A DNA stretch of 64,000 bases from Diplonema japonicum (taxonomy: Eukaryota > Euglenozoa > Diplonemea > Diplonemida > Diplonemidae), in NCBI GenBank assembly GCA_964019335.1, contig OZ025707.1:233501-297500 (forward strand), written 5' to 3'. The position numbers and the translations under genes were made by a program. Numbering within the stretch: position 1 is the stretch's first letter; every line of letters starts with the position of its first letter. Below are positions 15,001-25,600 of this stretch, piece after piece. The notes under the pieces are model-generated. The model saw only the letters and a list, made by a program, of their open reading frames with translations. It was not told the DNA's origin and did no database searches.

Positions 15001-18000
15001 TGTGCAACATGCGAACCGAAGTTTGTAGGAATCTTCTCGAAGTGTGAAAAGGGCGATGTGAAAAACTGGAGATTGTGGTTCGGCGAAGGGACCACCGACG
15101 AGGGGCAGAGGCTCGTGGCACAGTCCGTCCGTGTGTTCGTCAGCGAAGCGGCAGACGGGATGGAGTTCCCGACATCACAGCAGGACTGGTCGATGGCAAC
15201 GGTGGGGAACATCCCGATTCAGATCAGCACAAGAGCACCCTCTGGCTTCGTAACGGCAACCGCCGGAAGCCTCATTTCCAAGAAGCTTTTGTGGCAGGAC
15301 TGGAATGGGATCCCTGTGACTGTAGCAGACATGTCTACTACTGGGCCTGGGCTGGTTGACGTGACGTTCAACACCGAGAGCACATTTGAGGCACTCCCGT
15401 CATCTCTTGTCGAACTGCGTTGGGTGCGTGTTGTGTTCTACACCCTGAACGCCGGCAACACAGATGTTACTTACGAAGTCACCCTCACCACGAAGAGCGG
15501 CCGTACGATCATGGCAACTGCCGACCAGCGCGGAACCCTCTCAGGGTCTTCATCGTCTGTCGAGAGCACCGCGCAGTGGAGCATCGAGACCACCAACATC
15601 GACGTGATGGATCTTATTGGCCTCACGGCAAGGATGCACTTCAGCAACACCGCCTTTTCAGGTGATTTCCAGTTTAACGGTGCTTTGTTGCAGGTGGGCT
15701 ACGAGCGCATCTCACCTCTTGATGACTTCGGCTTCTCAGCTTTCTTGAAGATCAGCAGAGTCGATGAAGCCATGCCGATGACGCTATTCCGTGCGACGCA
15801 CTCCACCGGTGGCACCGTTCAGGTCGATCTCAACACCGCGGCCAACGGCAACGTTTTGCCCGGCTCCGCCAGGGTGATGGTCGTCGACTCCACTGGCAAC
15901 CAGCTGGTGGGGGTCGCCAAGGGTTTATTCAACCTGTTCTCCAACAACTGGGTGCGCCTGTCCGTGAATGCCAGCCTCACAGAGAGCACCGTCCAAGTGT
16001 TCCTCGGTAAATCCAAACTCGAGAACAGCAAGCCAGCCCTCCTCGAACAGTCAGTGAACATGGCAGCGACTGACAGTGTCATGCTAAGGTCCTTCTCCTG
16101 GATGGACCAGCCCATGTCCTTTGGGTACGACAAGTCACGTTTTACTGGCTTCATTCGTGACATTAAGGTGACCCTCGGATCTGGTGAGGAGATGGTGGAC
16201 GTTCTGTCTCTGCCGTTGGTGAACGGGGTGTGGGGTTCGCAACTGAGCCGCACCGCAGGGAAATGGCTGAATAGCACCTTGCCTGCGAGCGGCACGAGCT
16301 ACGATGGTGTTACTGATGTGGATGTCCCCTTGAACCTTGGATTCTGGGCGGGTAAGCTATGCGGTTCATGCAGGTCAGGGTACCATGGCGGGTCATGCAT
16401 GGACAAGGACTGTACAAGCGACGCCCAGTGCGGACAGGGCTACTGCTCTATCACTAACACATCCCTTTTCTTTGGCCAGTGTGTCTGCAACGAGTACTAC
16501 ACGGGTGAGCATTGCGATTCGTGTGAACCTCTTCCCGTGCAGTCGTACAGGAACGATGCAGGGGAGGTGCGCTGCAAAATCGACGGCAACCTCTGCCCTA
16601 CCAGTGCCCTGAGCGGAAGCACACAAAACGGTACCCTAAACGGTGCTTGGTGCGCCCCTGGCGGCAGATGGGGAGCAAAGGAATACTTCGACCCCTCAGC
16701 AGCCCCGCCTACGGTGAACTGCATCCGCAACGGGAAAGACCTGTGCATCCCACAGCAGACTGTGACATTTGACAAGTGCGGGTGTCCCACAAGCATGGCA
16801 CCTGTCTGCAGTGGTGGTGAGAACGCCGGTTGCTGCGTGGAGGAGACTGTCACGTTTAACACGCCTCCGCAGTACAACTGCAAGCAATACTCCAACCTCT
16901 TCATCGCCTGTCCGAGCGGGACATGTAATGGAAATGATCCGGCATTGAGAGCGGCCCCTGTGCCCACATGCTTGCCAGGTACGGAGGGGGCCAGGCAGTA
17001 CTCGAAGTTCTGCTTGCGCAAATCCATCGACGCATGTGTCGGCACTCGTGTGAAGAACATGACGGAGCTAATTAAACTGGACACCTTCTCTTCTGAAAAC
17101 GTCGTCATGCGCTTCTACGGAGAATGCCCGGGGGTCTGTTCCGCAACACTCGGAGGCACCCAGCAACCTAAACAGGGCGGCAATTGCGACTCTTGTCCAA
17201 CAGTAACACCGCGCGAGGGTCAAGCTGGGATGGTGAACTGCACGAATTCTGTTCTGGCTCTTCACGCGCCCGTTCAGCAGATCAAAGAGGATTTCTGCGG
17301 GTGTTCTTCGCCTGTCATGCCGGTGTGCGATCCCGACACGGTGGTCGACTGGACGGCCGCACAGGGCACTGTGCAGTGCTTGGACAGCTGCCCTGACTGG
17401 GCTGCAATCTACAGTGCCGCCGGCTACACAATCGAGAATGGTCTTATTCTGATGAACTGTGGGAACTGGCCTGCCCCTTCGTGGGTGCAGCTGCAGTGTT
17501 CCGAGACTGGCAGCGACCCTTGCGGGTGCGCATTGCCGGCGTTTAAATGCGAAGCAGGGACAGAGGGAGTGTGTCAAGGGGGTGTGTGCCCCACTTGGGA
17601 TGCTCTTCCTGAAATCGATTGCAGGGGGTCACTGCCGCCTGTTGTGAACCGAGCAGCCCCGCATGTGTGCGGCTGTGAATGGCCTCCAGAACCGGTGTGC
17701 AAGCTGGGCACAGGTGCTGTCGAGAATAGCGCCTGTCCACTGGATGGCGTGCAGGAAGTCGCTGAGATCATCGACTGCGAGGGAAGCCCTTTGCTGGATC
17801 CCGTAATTTGGACACCCGGAACTGACAGGTGGGTCTTGACAAGGGGTTGCAAAACCTGCGCTACTGACGCCCGTCTCAAGAAGCAATGCAGGGAGGGCAC
17901 ACAGTGTCCCCTAGTCCAACCGTGCCCAGCAGGCTCCGACAGGGCGAAGGGAGTCAAGTGCCCTGTGGTGACTTATGTAGATGTTCAGTGCAACGGACGT

Positions 18001-20598
18001 GACCTCCCTCCCACGCAGAAGGTGGAAAGAGAGGAATGTTGGTGCGAACCTGCCTCGCAGCCACGCTGCTCCGACTGCATAAGCTGTTGCTTCGGTGAGC
18101 CGGGACGTTGCCACCCGTATGCATGCGGCGAAGGCAGATTGGTGTCCCCGCAGCCCTCTGACGAATGTAGGATATCATGCTCTATGGACTTACACTGTGT
18201 AGAGGGGTACATCTGTGTGGAAAAGGCGTGCAAGCCAGAGGGATCTTCGCAGCCTGCGTTGGGCAACTGCAGGTCTGACCCGTCTACGTGCGAGCCGTAC
18301 AGCTGTGACATGACTACCGGTATGTGTAGTGTGAGCTGCTGGACGGACAAACACTGCTTCGGTGGAGACGTTGGCGATAAGACCTCTGGCTACAGGTGCT
18401 CGTTCGCAACGCAGGCCGAATTGGTGCAAGTTCCGAAGTACCAAGTCATCGGTGGCACAGAGACTGCAGTGGAGCCCACCAACTTGTGCACGTCGGCAAC
18501 TGGATCAACCTCGGCGACTGCAAAGCCCGGCACGTGTGTTTGGGTGGAGTACGACCCGTCTCAGTGCTACGACCAGGAGCAGTGTTACCCATATGCGTGT
18601 GGGAAGAATAACGCACAAGCCGTATTCTCTCATGCAGCGTGCCGCACGTCATGTGCTAACGACGCACACTGCAGCACCAGAGCGCACTGTGAGGAAGGTG
18701 TGTGCGCACTAGGTGCACCGGCCACGCCCCTGTCATGCAGCACAAAGGACTACGATCACTGCTCTCCGTACGTGTGCGGGAAGCACATCGCATTGCAGCC
18801 GCTTCCAACCGCAACTTGCCGAAAGGACTGTGAGAGCGACGGCCACTGCCAGCTATTCCACCAGTGCACTAACCGCACATGCGTACCGGGTCCTGTCGTC
18901 ACAGAAGCATTCCAGTCCGTAACGGCCATTCCAGACGAATGCTACGATGCTGGCCAGGAGCACTTTGGGGCTCCCTATAAGTGCCTGCGGGTGCCTCTCA
19001 CGTTGAATAGGGACCCGCAAGGGCAGGTGGCGTATGCTTTGCCTCCGCGTGCTCCTGCTGCGAGCATCCCGTCCCCGAAGGCGTGCACAACACACCAGGA
19101 GTGCAGTCCTTATAGGTGTGGCGTGAAGCGCGGGCTCCCTGCACGAGAATTGCCTCCTCGCAGCAACTGCCAGATCAGCTGTGAAGTGTTCGAAGATTGC
19201 TCTGAGGGCTTTTCATGCTACCGCAAGCTCTGCGTCAAGTCCCTCGCCATAGGTGCACAGTGCACCATTGACAAACAGTGCGCCTCGGGTAACTGTGTGG
19301 ACGGTATCTGCTGCAACACCGCCTGTGACATGCCGTGCCAGAAGTGCTCCGACATGGGGGTGTGCGGCTGGGTAGGTGTGGGCACGGACTACAGGAACGA
19401 TTGCGGGAGCTGCCGCACGTGTGTTGCCAACAACAACGTGGAGGTGCCCCGTGAGTGCGGCCCTGTGCCAGATGGGCAAGACACAAAGAACAACTGTGGG
19501 GAGCATGGAACGTGCAATGGGGCTGAGGTGTGCCGGTGCCACGCTTCAAAGGAGGCAGGGTACTGGTCAGGGAGCACCTGCGATCGCTGCGCAAAAGGGT
19601 TCAGCGGAAACGCCTGCGCTTCCCCACAGCTGCGCTACGTCCCTCCAGCACCACTCCCTCCCGGCGCGGGGCCTGTGGCGGTATCGCCGGTCTTTGAACT
19701 CGAATACAGACCTATTCAATGGGCCTCGAAGGTTCTTGACTTCACAACGCAAGCCGCACCAGGGAACGTGCATGGGATCCTCGGCAAGCCTGACGCCACA
19801 GAGACATACTTCAAGGCGGCGGCTCCGAACAGGGCAAAGGCTTGGGAACCTCACCAGGTACGGGATAAAAAAGAAAAAAAAAAAGAAAACACCACACATC
19901 ATACAGTACTACTGCAACCGTCGAGTGCACCAGTCAACGTGCCCAGCAAAGCTGAAGGCGAACACAGAATGGGAACAGGAGCTGCAGTATATAGTACTGG
20001 AGTTCCCTGAGGCCATCTATTTGTCGCAGGTAGGTTGACTTCATAATAAAACAACAAACAAAAAAGGTGCACATCTACGAGAACAGCAACCCGGGGTCTG
20101 TTGTGAGGATATACGCGCAGCCTGCACCTACGGGAGCGGCCGCGTCGTCCGGTGGTGGTGCGCCGATAACAGTTCTCAATGCGAACGGGCAGGTGGTGGA
20201 GCAACCGAAGGTGCAAAAACCCACCTTCGTCAAAGACCAGGCAAAACTCAACGTCAACGCAACGGACTCAACCGCACTGTCCACAAGCAACTCCTCCCAA
20301 GGAACCCCCGTGAACATCAACACCAACACCGAGACCTTTTCTGAAATATGGTCGCGCAACGACCCGGTACACACAAAAAAAAAAAAAAAAAAAAAGGAAA
20401 AAAACACAATGTTCAACACAGCTATTCTTCACAAAGCCCACATCGTGGGTGTACGCACCGGCAACGGAGAACGACAACTTCGCCCACCCGACCAAGAGCG
20501 TCGCGCTGCAAAGCGGGGGGATCGACGTGCGCAGCGTGGAGTGGAAGACAAAGGTTATCAAGATCGTTGTCGAGCCCAGCAACGACCGAATCTCACAG

Positions 20599-20643
<45 letters not shown>

Positions 20644-21544
20644 AAAATTCAACAGATCGACGCGGTGGGCATCCTGGGCTTCTCTGTGAGCAGCCTCAAC
20701 GTCACAGGAACGTGTCCGGGCATGGTCAACATCTCTGCGGACCCCGACGGTTCAACTGTTCAAACAACCGCGGTACGGGAGGTGGCATGCTCTGGAAACG
20801 GTGAGTGCGGCCCGAAAGGATGCGTGTGCAACGGGAACTGGGACGGCGCTGAATGTGGAAACTGCAAATGGGGTTTCTCGGGTGAAAACTGCGAGGAACA
20901 GAGCGTTGCGGAGGTGGAGTCGCTGGACCTGTGCGGGATCACCATGTTCGAGGACCTGATGGACTACGACGGCGGGGAGCTCGAGCTGCGCTGGAGTGTA
21001 CAGGACTACACCTTCGCCACAACACGGGTATTCCAAGCCCGCCACTTCGGGACGAAGTTTGTTTCACCTCTCATCACGCTGGGTCCACATACTCACGTTC
21101 GTGTACAAGCAGGATTCTTCATCATGGACATGCCCAACTTTGACGATACTGGATTGGTAGCACGGGCTGCTAGGGTGCGCGCTGCAAACCCTTCTGTGAA
21201 GCGAACCGCTGCGGAGCGGACCTCCGACGGCGAACGGGTAATCTTCATCAAACACGTCCCCTACCTAACAGGGGTCAATGTAATGGGAACAGGGAAGGGC
21301 GACACCTCGGAACAGATGGACACGACGATGGCCTGGGCGTCTGATAAGGTATAAAAAAAATTTTTTTTTGAAAAAAAAAAATTTTTTTTTTTAGATTTCT
21401 ATTGAGTTTGAGATTTGGTCGCCCGACACCATCTCCAAGGCCAACAAGGGGTACCATCGGATGACCTTAACTTACTTTGTGGTGCACTCTTGTGTGTACC
21501 CGTCTCAAGCTGGGACCGACAACCCCGACACTGGAATAAATTAA
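1..21544 (+). CDS. Giant mosaic extracellular protein, 3' part of the gene (5'-partial, six exons)
   Basis: The frame is open from base 1, so the start lies outside the window. Exons read 1-19857, 19907-20029, 20067-20366, 20422-20598, 20656-21348 and 21395-21544 (TAA), giving at least 7099 residues. Every junction is phase 0 and GT-AG, and joining exons keeps one frame. Visible modules, by residue from base 1: many Ig/filamin-like units marked by a recurring D-x-Y-G-N motif; Kelch-type propeller about 825-1287; PAN/apple-like Cys cluster about 1684-1770; WSC domain about 2255-2347; Thr/Pro-rich stalk about 3339-3433 between two RNLLQ motifs; EGF-like modules about 4704-4770 and 5454-5510; LamG-like region about 5230-5407; long Cys-rich tail. 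Exons 1-4 meet in a discoidin/FBXL4-like sandwich, and exon 5 adds an EGF module. No membrane segment is visible near the C-terminus. By analogy with such mosaics it is probably a secreted or surface-coat protein; the exact role is unknown. Confidence 0.85.
10018..10300 (+). repeat. Short-period Thr/Pro-Val-Ala coding repeat
   Basis: The DNA repeats a unit encoding roughly TPVATP/TPVVTP about twenty times inside the giant gene. The product would be a Thr/Pro-rich extended linker, a typical O-glycosylation substrate. It is followed by an Asp/Ser/Pro-rich stretch with several N-D-T/S sequons. Confidence 0.9.
19858..19906 (+). other. Intron 1 of the giant gene (49 nt)
   Basis: GT (gtacggg) to AG (catacag), A-rich, with in-frame lysine codons that would be read as protein if not removed. 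Phase 0. Removing it joins the Trp-containing start of a discoidin-like sandwich to exon 2 in frame. Confidence 0.8.
20030..20066 (+). other. Intron 2 of the giant gene (37 nt)
   Basis: GT (gtaggttgac) to AG (aaaaaag). Phase 0. It contains in-frame stops. Its removal joins exon 2, ending in YLSQ, to VHIYENS in exon 3, which restores a continuous beta-sandwich pattern. Confidence 0.85.
20367..20421 (+). other. Intron 3 of the giant gene (55 nt)
   Basis: GT (gtacacac) to AG (caacacag), with an A tract of about 21 nt inside. Phase 0. The reading frame changes across it unless it is spliced. Confidence 0.8.
20599..20655 (+). other. Intron 4 of the giant gene (57 nt)
   Basis: GT (gtttaaaa) to AG (ttcaacag), almost entirely poly(A) inside, with an in-frame stop at its start. 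Phase 0. Confidence 0.8.
21349..21394 (+). other. Intron 5 of the giant gene (46 nt)
   Basis: GT (gtataaaa) to AG (tttttag). It is made of alternating A and T homopolymers that could fold on themselves. Phase 0. It holds an in-frame stop, and splicing adds a 49-residue terminal exon. Confidence 0.8.
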
Positions 21545-22560
21545 GGGGAAGATGGAGAAGGGGGAATTTGAAAGATTTTACTAATAGTGATAGTGCTTCC
21601 CTTTCTCTCTACCCCCCCCCCCCCCCCACCTATACGTCCCTATATAATTTTTTGTACCCCTTTTTTTTTAATTCTCCGCTTGGGTAAAGGGAGGGGGGAT
21701 TTTCTTTTTTTATTTCTTTTTTTTTTATTTTCACAAACTGTAGATTTTGAAAAAATATTCCCCCATTTTTTTTTTTTTATTTGTCATTTTTTTTTCTCCC
21801 CTTCCCCCCAACTCCCATTTACATTTATATGAGCGAAAAAAAAAAAGGGAAAAAAATAAAAGGAAAGATGGAAAGAAAAAAAAAAAACATATCATGTAAA
21901 AAAAAAAAAAAAAGATTCTGTGGGAGAAAACGGAAGATCAGCAGGGGTTTCTAAAAAGAGAAAGGATACAACGATTTAAAAAGGAAAAAAAGGATGTGTG
22001 TGTGTAAAAAAGAAGAAGAAATGAGGAAAAAAAACTCCTTTGCTCTGCTACTGCTGATGTCTTTTTTATATCTTTTCTCCCTCCCCCCCCCTCCCCACCC
22101 CTTTTTTGGCAAAATTACATTCTACTTATTCTGTACCTTTCCACCATCCACCTCCCCTGCCATGAAATTAGTTTCTTTCTTTTTTTTTTTTTATTCTCCC
22201 TCCCTTCGTTCATTCCTTCACTGTCCGCTGTCTTGCGTGATTGGGCGCCTTATGAAGGAAATAAAACAAAACAAAACCCAAGCAGAAAAAACGAAGAAAA
22301 AAAAAACAAAACAAAATGACCAAAATGCCAGCTCCTTCAGTAGTCATATAAGGCGCAACAACAACCCCCCCCAAAAAAAAGAAAACCACACAAGAGAGGA
22401 AGGAATACCGATATCGAGTTTTTTTTTTTTTTTCCATATTTTTTGCGAAAATTTTCATTCTCGCGGGGGGGGGACTTTTCTACCCCCCTCTCCCCTCCCA
22501 TCCTTTTTTTTTTTTTTTTCCACCCAAAATCCCAAACTTTTCATTATTTTTTTTCCCCCT
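21545..22560 (+). other. Homopolymer-rich spacer
   Basis: About 1 kb of T, A and C runs with short low-complexity stretches. A frame open from 21994 runs into the next gene but encodes only Lys/Phe/Pro runs, so it is taken as non-coding. It would hold the 3' UTR of the giant gene and the 5' region of the next. No promoter motif or repeat family is recognisable. Confidence 0.7.
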
Positions 22561-22586
22561 CTTAACTTTAAAAAAAAAAAAAACAG
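22561..22586 (+). promoter_or_regulatory. Possible splice acceptor (trans-splice?) before the SCC2-like gene
   Basis: A pyrimidine-rich stretch, a CTTAAC branch-like motif, an A run and CAG end 31 nt before the ATG at 22618. No upstream coding exon is visible. It could accept a spliced leader or the 3' end of a non-coding 5' intron. Confidence 0.4.
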
Positions 22587-22617
22587 GGAGGTATACATTA
22601 AAAAAAAAAAAAAAAAA

Positions 22618-25600
22618 ATGCCCACACACTACAAATGCGTAGCGGCAACTCTGCACAGGATAAGGTGTGAACCGTCATATTCTTCCACGCTTGTGAGATA
22701 TATCAACCCAGGGGAGTCCGTCGAGGTGTCGGAAGTAAAGGAAGTTGCAGGAAACAAATGGGCACGGGTACAACGAGAAGGCTGGTCTGTAATAAGCGAC
22801 CAACTGAACAGCCTTGTGTTCCTCAAGGAGGACAAAAAGCCGCGGGGAACGGTCGCGGTTCTGACCGATTTCTGTAAAACCTTCCAAAGCAACTCGACCC
22901 CTGTCCAGGAGGATACCATGAAGGAAATGCTTCAAACCGCTGCGAAAATCGCAGCGTCTCTCACCCCTACCTCTATTGCTCAATGCGAATCGATAACACG
23001 TTTTTTCTCAACCGTCCCTGTTCAACCCGCGCAGACCTCCATTCTTATCAGCTTATTATCCGCGACATCGTACTCGGAGGCCCCACGTCAAATTGCAACG
23101 TGTATATCTTCCATCTTCCGCAACATCGCTACGAAGGAAGACCTAGACGACCTCCTGGAAGTTTTAACACCGAAGATTTTAAAGTCCGACGCTGTTAAAA
23201 AAGCGTCATTTGCATGGTTTCTCATAGGCGTGGCGGGGGCTGCGTTCATACCTGATCCTGGAATGCCCGCCAGGGAATATTTTTCAGTTCACTATGATGG
23301 GATGTACACCACGTTTGCGGTGGAGATTTTAATGCGGGTTGCAGTCGACGCGGAGGCGAGGACGCTTGTGAAGATAGTGTCGGAGCTGCTTAGCTTGTTA
23401 ACCACTCCGTCTCAAGCCATTGCCGATCTGATCCTTACACAGTTTGTCTGTGCGTTGCTCGCCATGAAAACAGGGTTGTCCGCCGAGCTTCTCGGGAAGA
23501 TCGCGCAGTTCACAAAACTGCAATCTGCGCACTTAAAAACTCTCGGAAATGATTCTCCTCCCCCCGTCGACACGCAGAACGCGTACTCTTACCCAACCCG
23601 TATGATGACACCGGAAGAAACCCGAAAAACCGTGTCGTTAAACGGGGATTTGAACACCCAGAATAAGCGGCAGCTCGCAAACACCGCCCGAGCATTGTGT
23701 TTAGACACAACAACAACAACAACTGTCGACGACCTCAGAGCACTTATCGAAAAGCATCTCGGTGGGGATGAACCAGATATTGACAGATTGAACAAACCCG
23801 AGCTTGTTAACATTGCGAACAACATGGGACTCCGGTTCAACAAGAACACCAAGAAAGACGAGTTGAAAGCGTTGATCCTATCATGTAGGGACATGCCTCC
23901 TGGTGATGAGGACAACCCCATCGAAGGCTTAGAGGACCATGCCGTTAACAACACGTATGAAATGGTGTTGCCCGGATGCCACGGGATCGACCGGAACAGC
24001 ATGGTAACCAGTTGGGTTCGAAACCTTGAGACAAGGTACGAGAATGAAGGGCTTGCCTCTGCCTTCAGCGGGTACTGCAAACGGCACCGAGTGACATGGC
24101 TGAACGAGAGGCTCGTGAGAACCACCGAAGGTGACGTGGAAGAGGACTCAACAACAGACTGCAAGGATTTCTTTCTCCGTATTCTGTTCTCGAAGACGCA
24201 TTCTGTGGTTGCTTACTATACAAACATCACACGTCACCTCGTTGCCTTGTTCACATCTGTCGCGACACCCGCTGCTACAAAAAAAAGAGTTTCCACGTCT
24301 CTGTGCAGCCTGCTCGACGTCGATCCCTCTCTCATTGAGTTTCTCTGGCCCGCCATCGCATCTGGGCTCAAGGACGGGAATGGGAACACCGGTAAAGAGA
24401 CGCTACTCGATGTTCTCGCTGTCGTTCTGAACCGATTGGACAGGTTCGACGTTTACATGGAAGCTGCTGAGAGCCAGGAGGCGAACCCTCCAGGGACTGT
24501 CGAGTCGATGCACAAAAAGATGTTAAACATGATGCTTCACGTTGTGGCGACAACCACAACCATCGGAATCGCAAAAAAAGCGTGTAGATCGATTGGGACA
24601 ATCGCTGCCTCTTCGTCTGCAATGCTTCACATGCATCAACGGCTTCTCTCGCAGGTTCGGCACATTCATTACAAAGCCGCGGAGAATGTAAAAGATGAGA
24701 TCTCGCATCTCATCCTGTCGCTGTTGTGCGCGAAGAAGTCGCCCGGCGCGAACTTCGCGACGCTTGTCACCACCGAACTGTCAGAGACACCATTGCTCGA
24801 CTTCCCCATTGGGCACTCTTACGCACCGTCGGAATTCTTGCAGGACTTCAAAAAGATCTTCGGGGTGTCGAAGAACCACAACGAAGCGAAGGAGATCATC
24901 CGTACCTTGCAGACACAAACGGAACATCCGAAGAGCGTTGTTTTATGCTGTCTGCACCTCCTTGCGAGAATAGTTCCAAACAAGCTATTCGAGAAGGAAG
25001 AGGGGCTCCTTGCTGACGTGACAACAACGGTCAAAAGCTTCCTTGCAACACCGGATAAGCCCGATGAAAGCATTGCTGTGTTCATCCATGGATGCCACCT
25101 CCTCGTTCTCCTTGGGTATGCAAACACTGCTGATGGTGTCGCTACGGCCCTCGCCGATGTTGTGTCCAACTACTCCATTAAGCACTCCCAACGGGTTCTT
25201 TCCATGGCCACCTCTTGTCTCGCCTCCATATCCACCCGGGGCGACGGGAAAAAACCGGTCCCGGGAAACATCGAGATCCTGTTCACAGGCTTCCTTCGCA
25301 CTTACAAATCGGTTCGGTATTTGTACCTTGAAGCCCTCCGCCAGCGGGGCAAAGAGATGCACCCGCAAATCCTCCCCCACGTCATGCGGGGTATGTATTT
25401 GCTGTCGCTCTTTGTGGTGAACGTGAACTGGACGAAGAGGGCGATCGTGGACCATGTTGCGCAGGTTAAGTTGGATGGGAAGAACGAGCTCTGCCAGGGC
25501 AAGGGTATCTTGAACAATGTGTACGGCGTGCTGAGCGACCTGGCAAGGATCCCGATGGAGGATGACATCCGCGGGAAGGTGATGATCATGCAGCTTAAAC

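Noticed and set aside
21994-22617. N-terminal extension of the SCC2-like frame upstream of 22618
   Set aside because: It translates homopolymer spacer into Lys, Phe and Pro runs, and a good ATG with an acceptor-like site follows at 22618.
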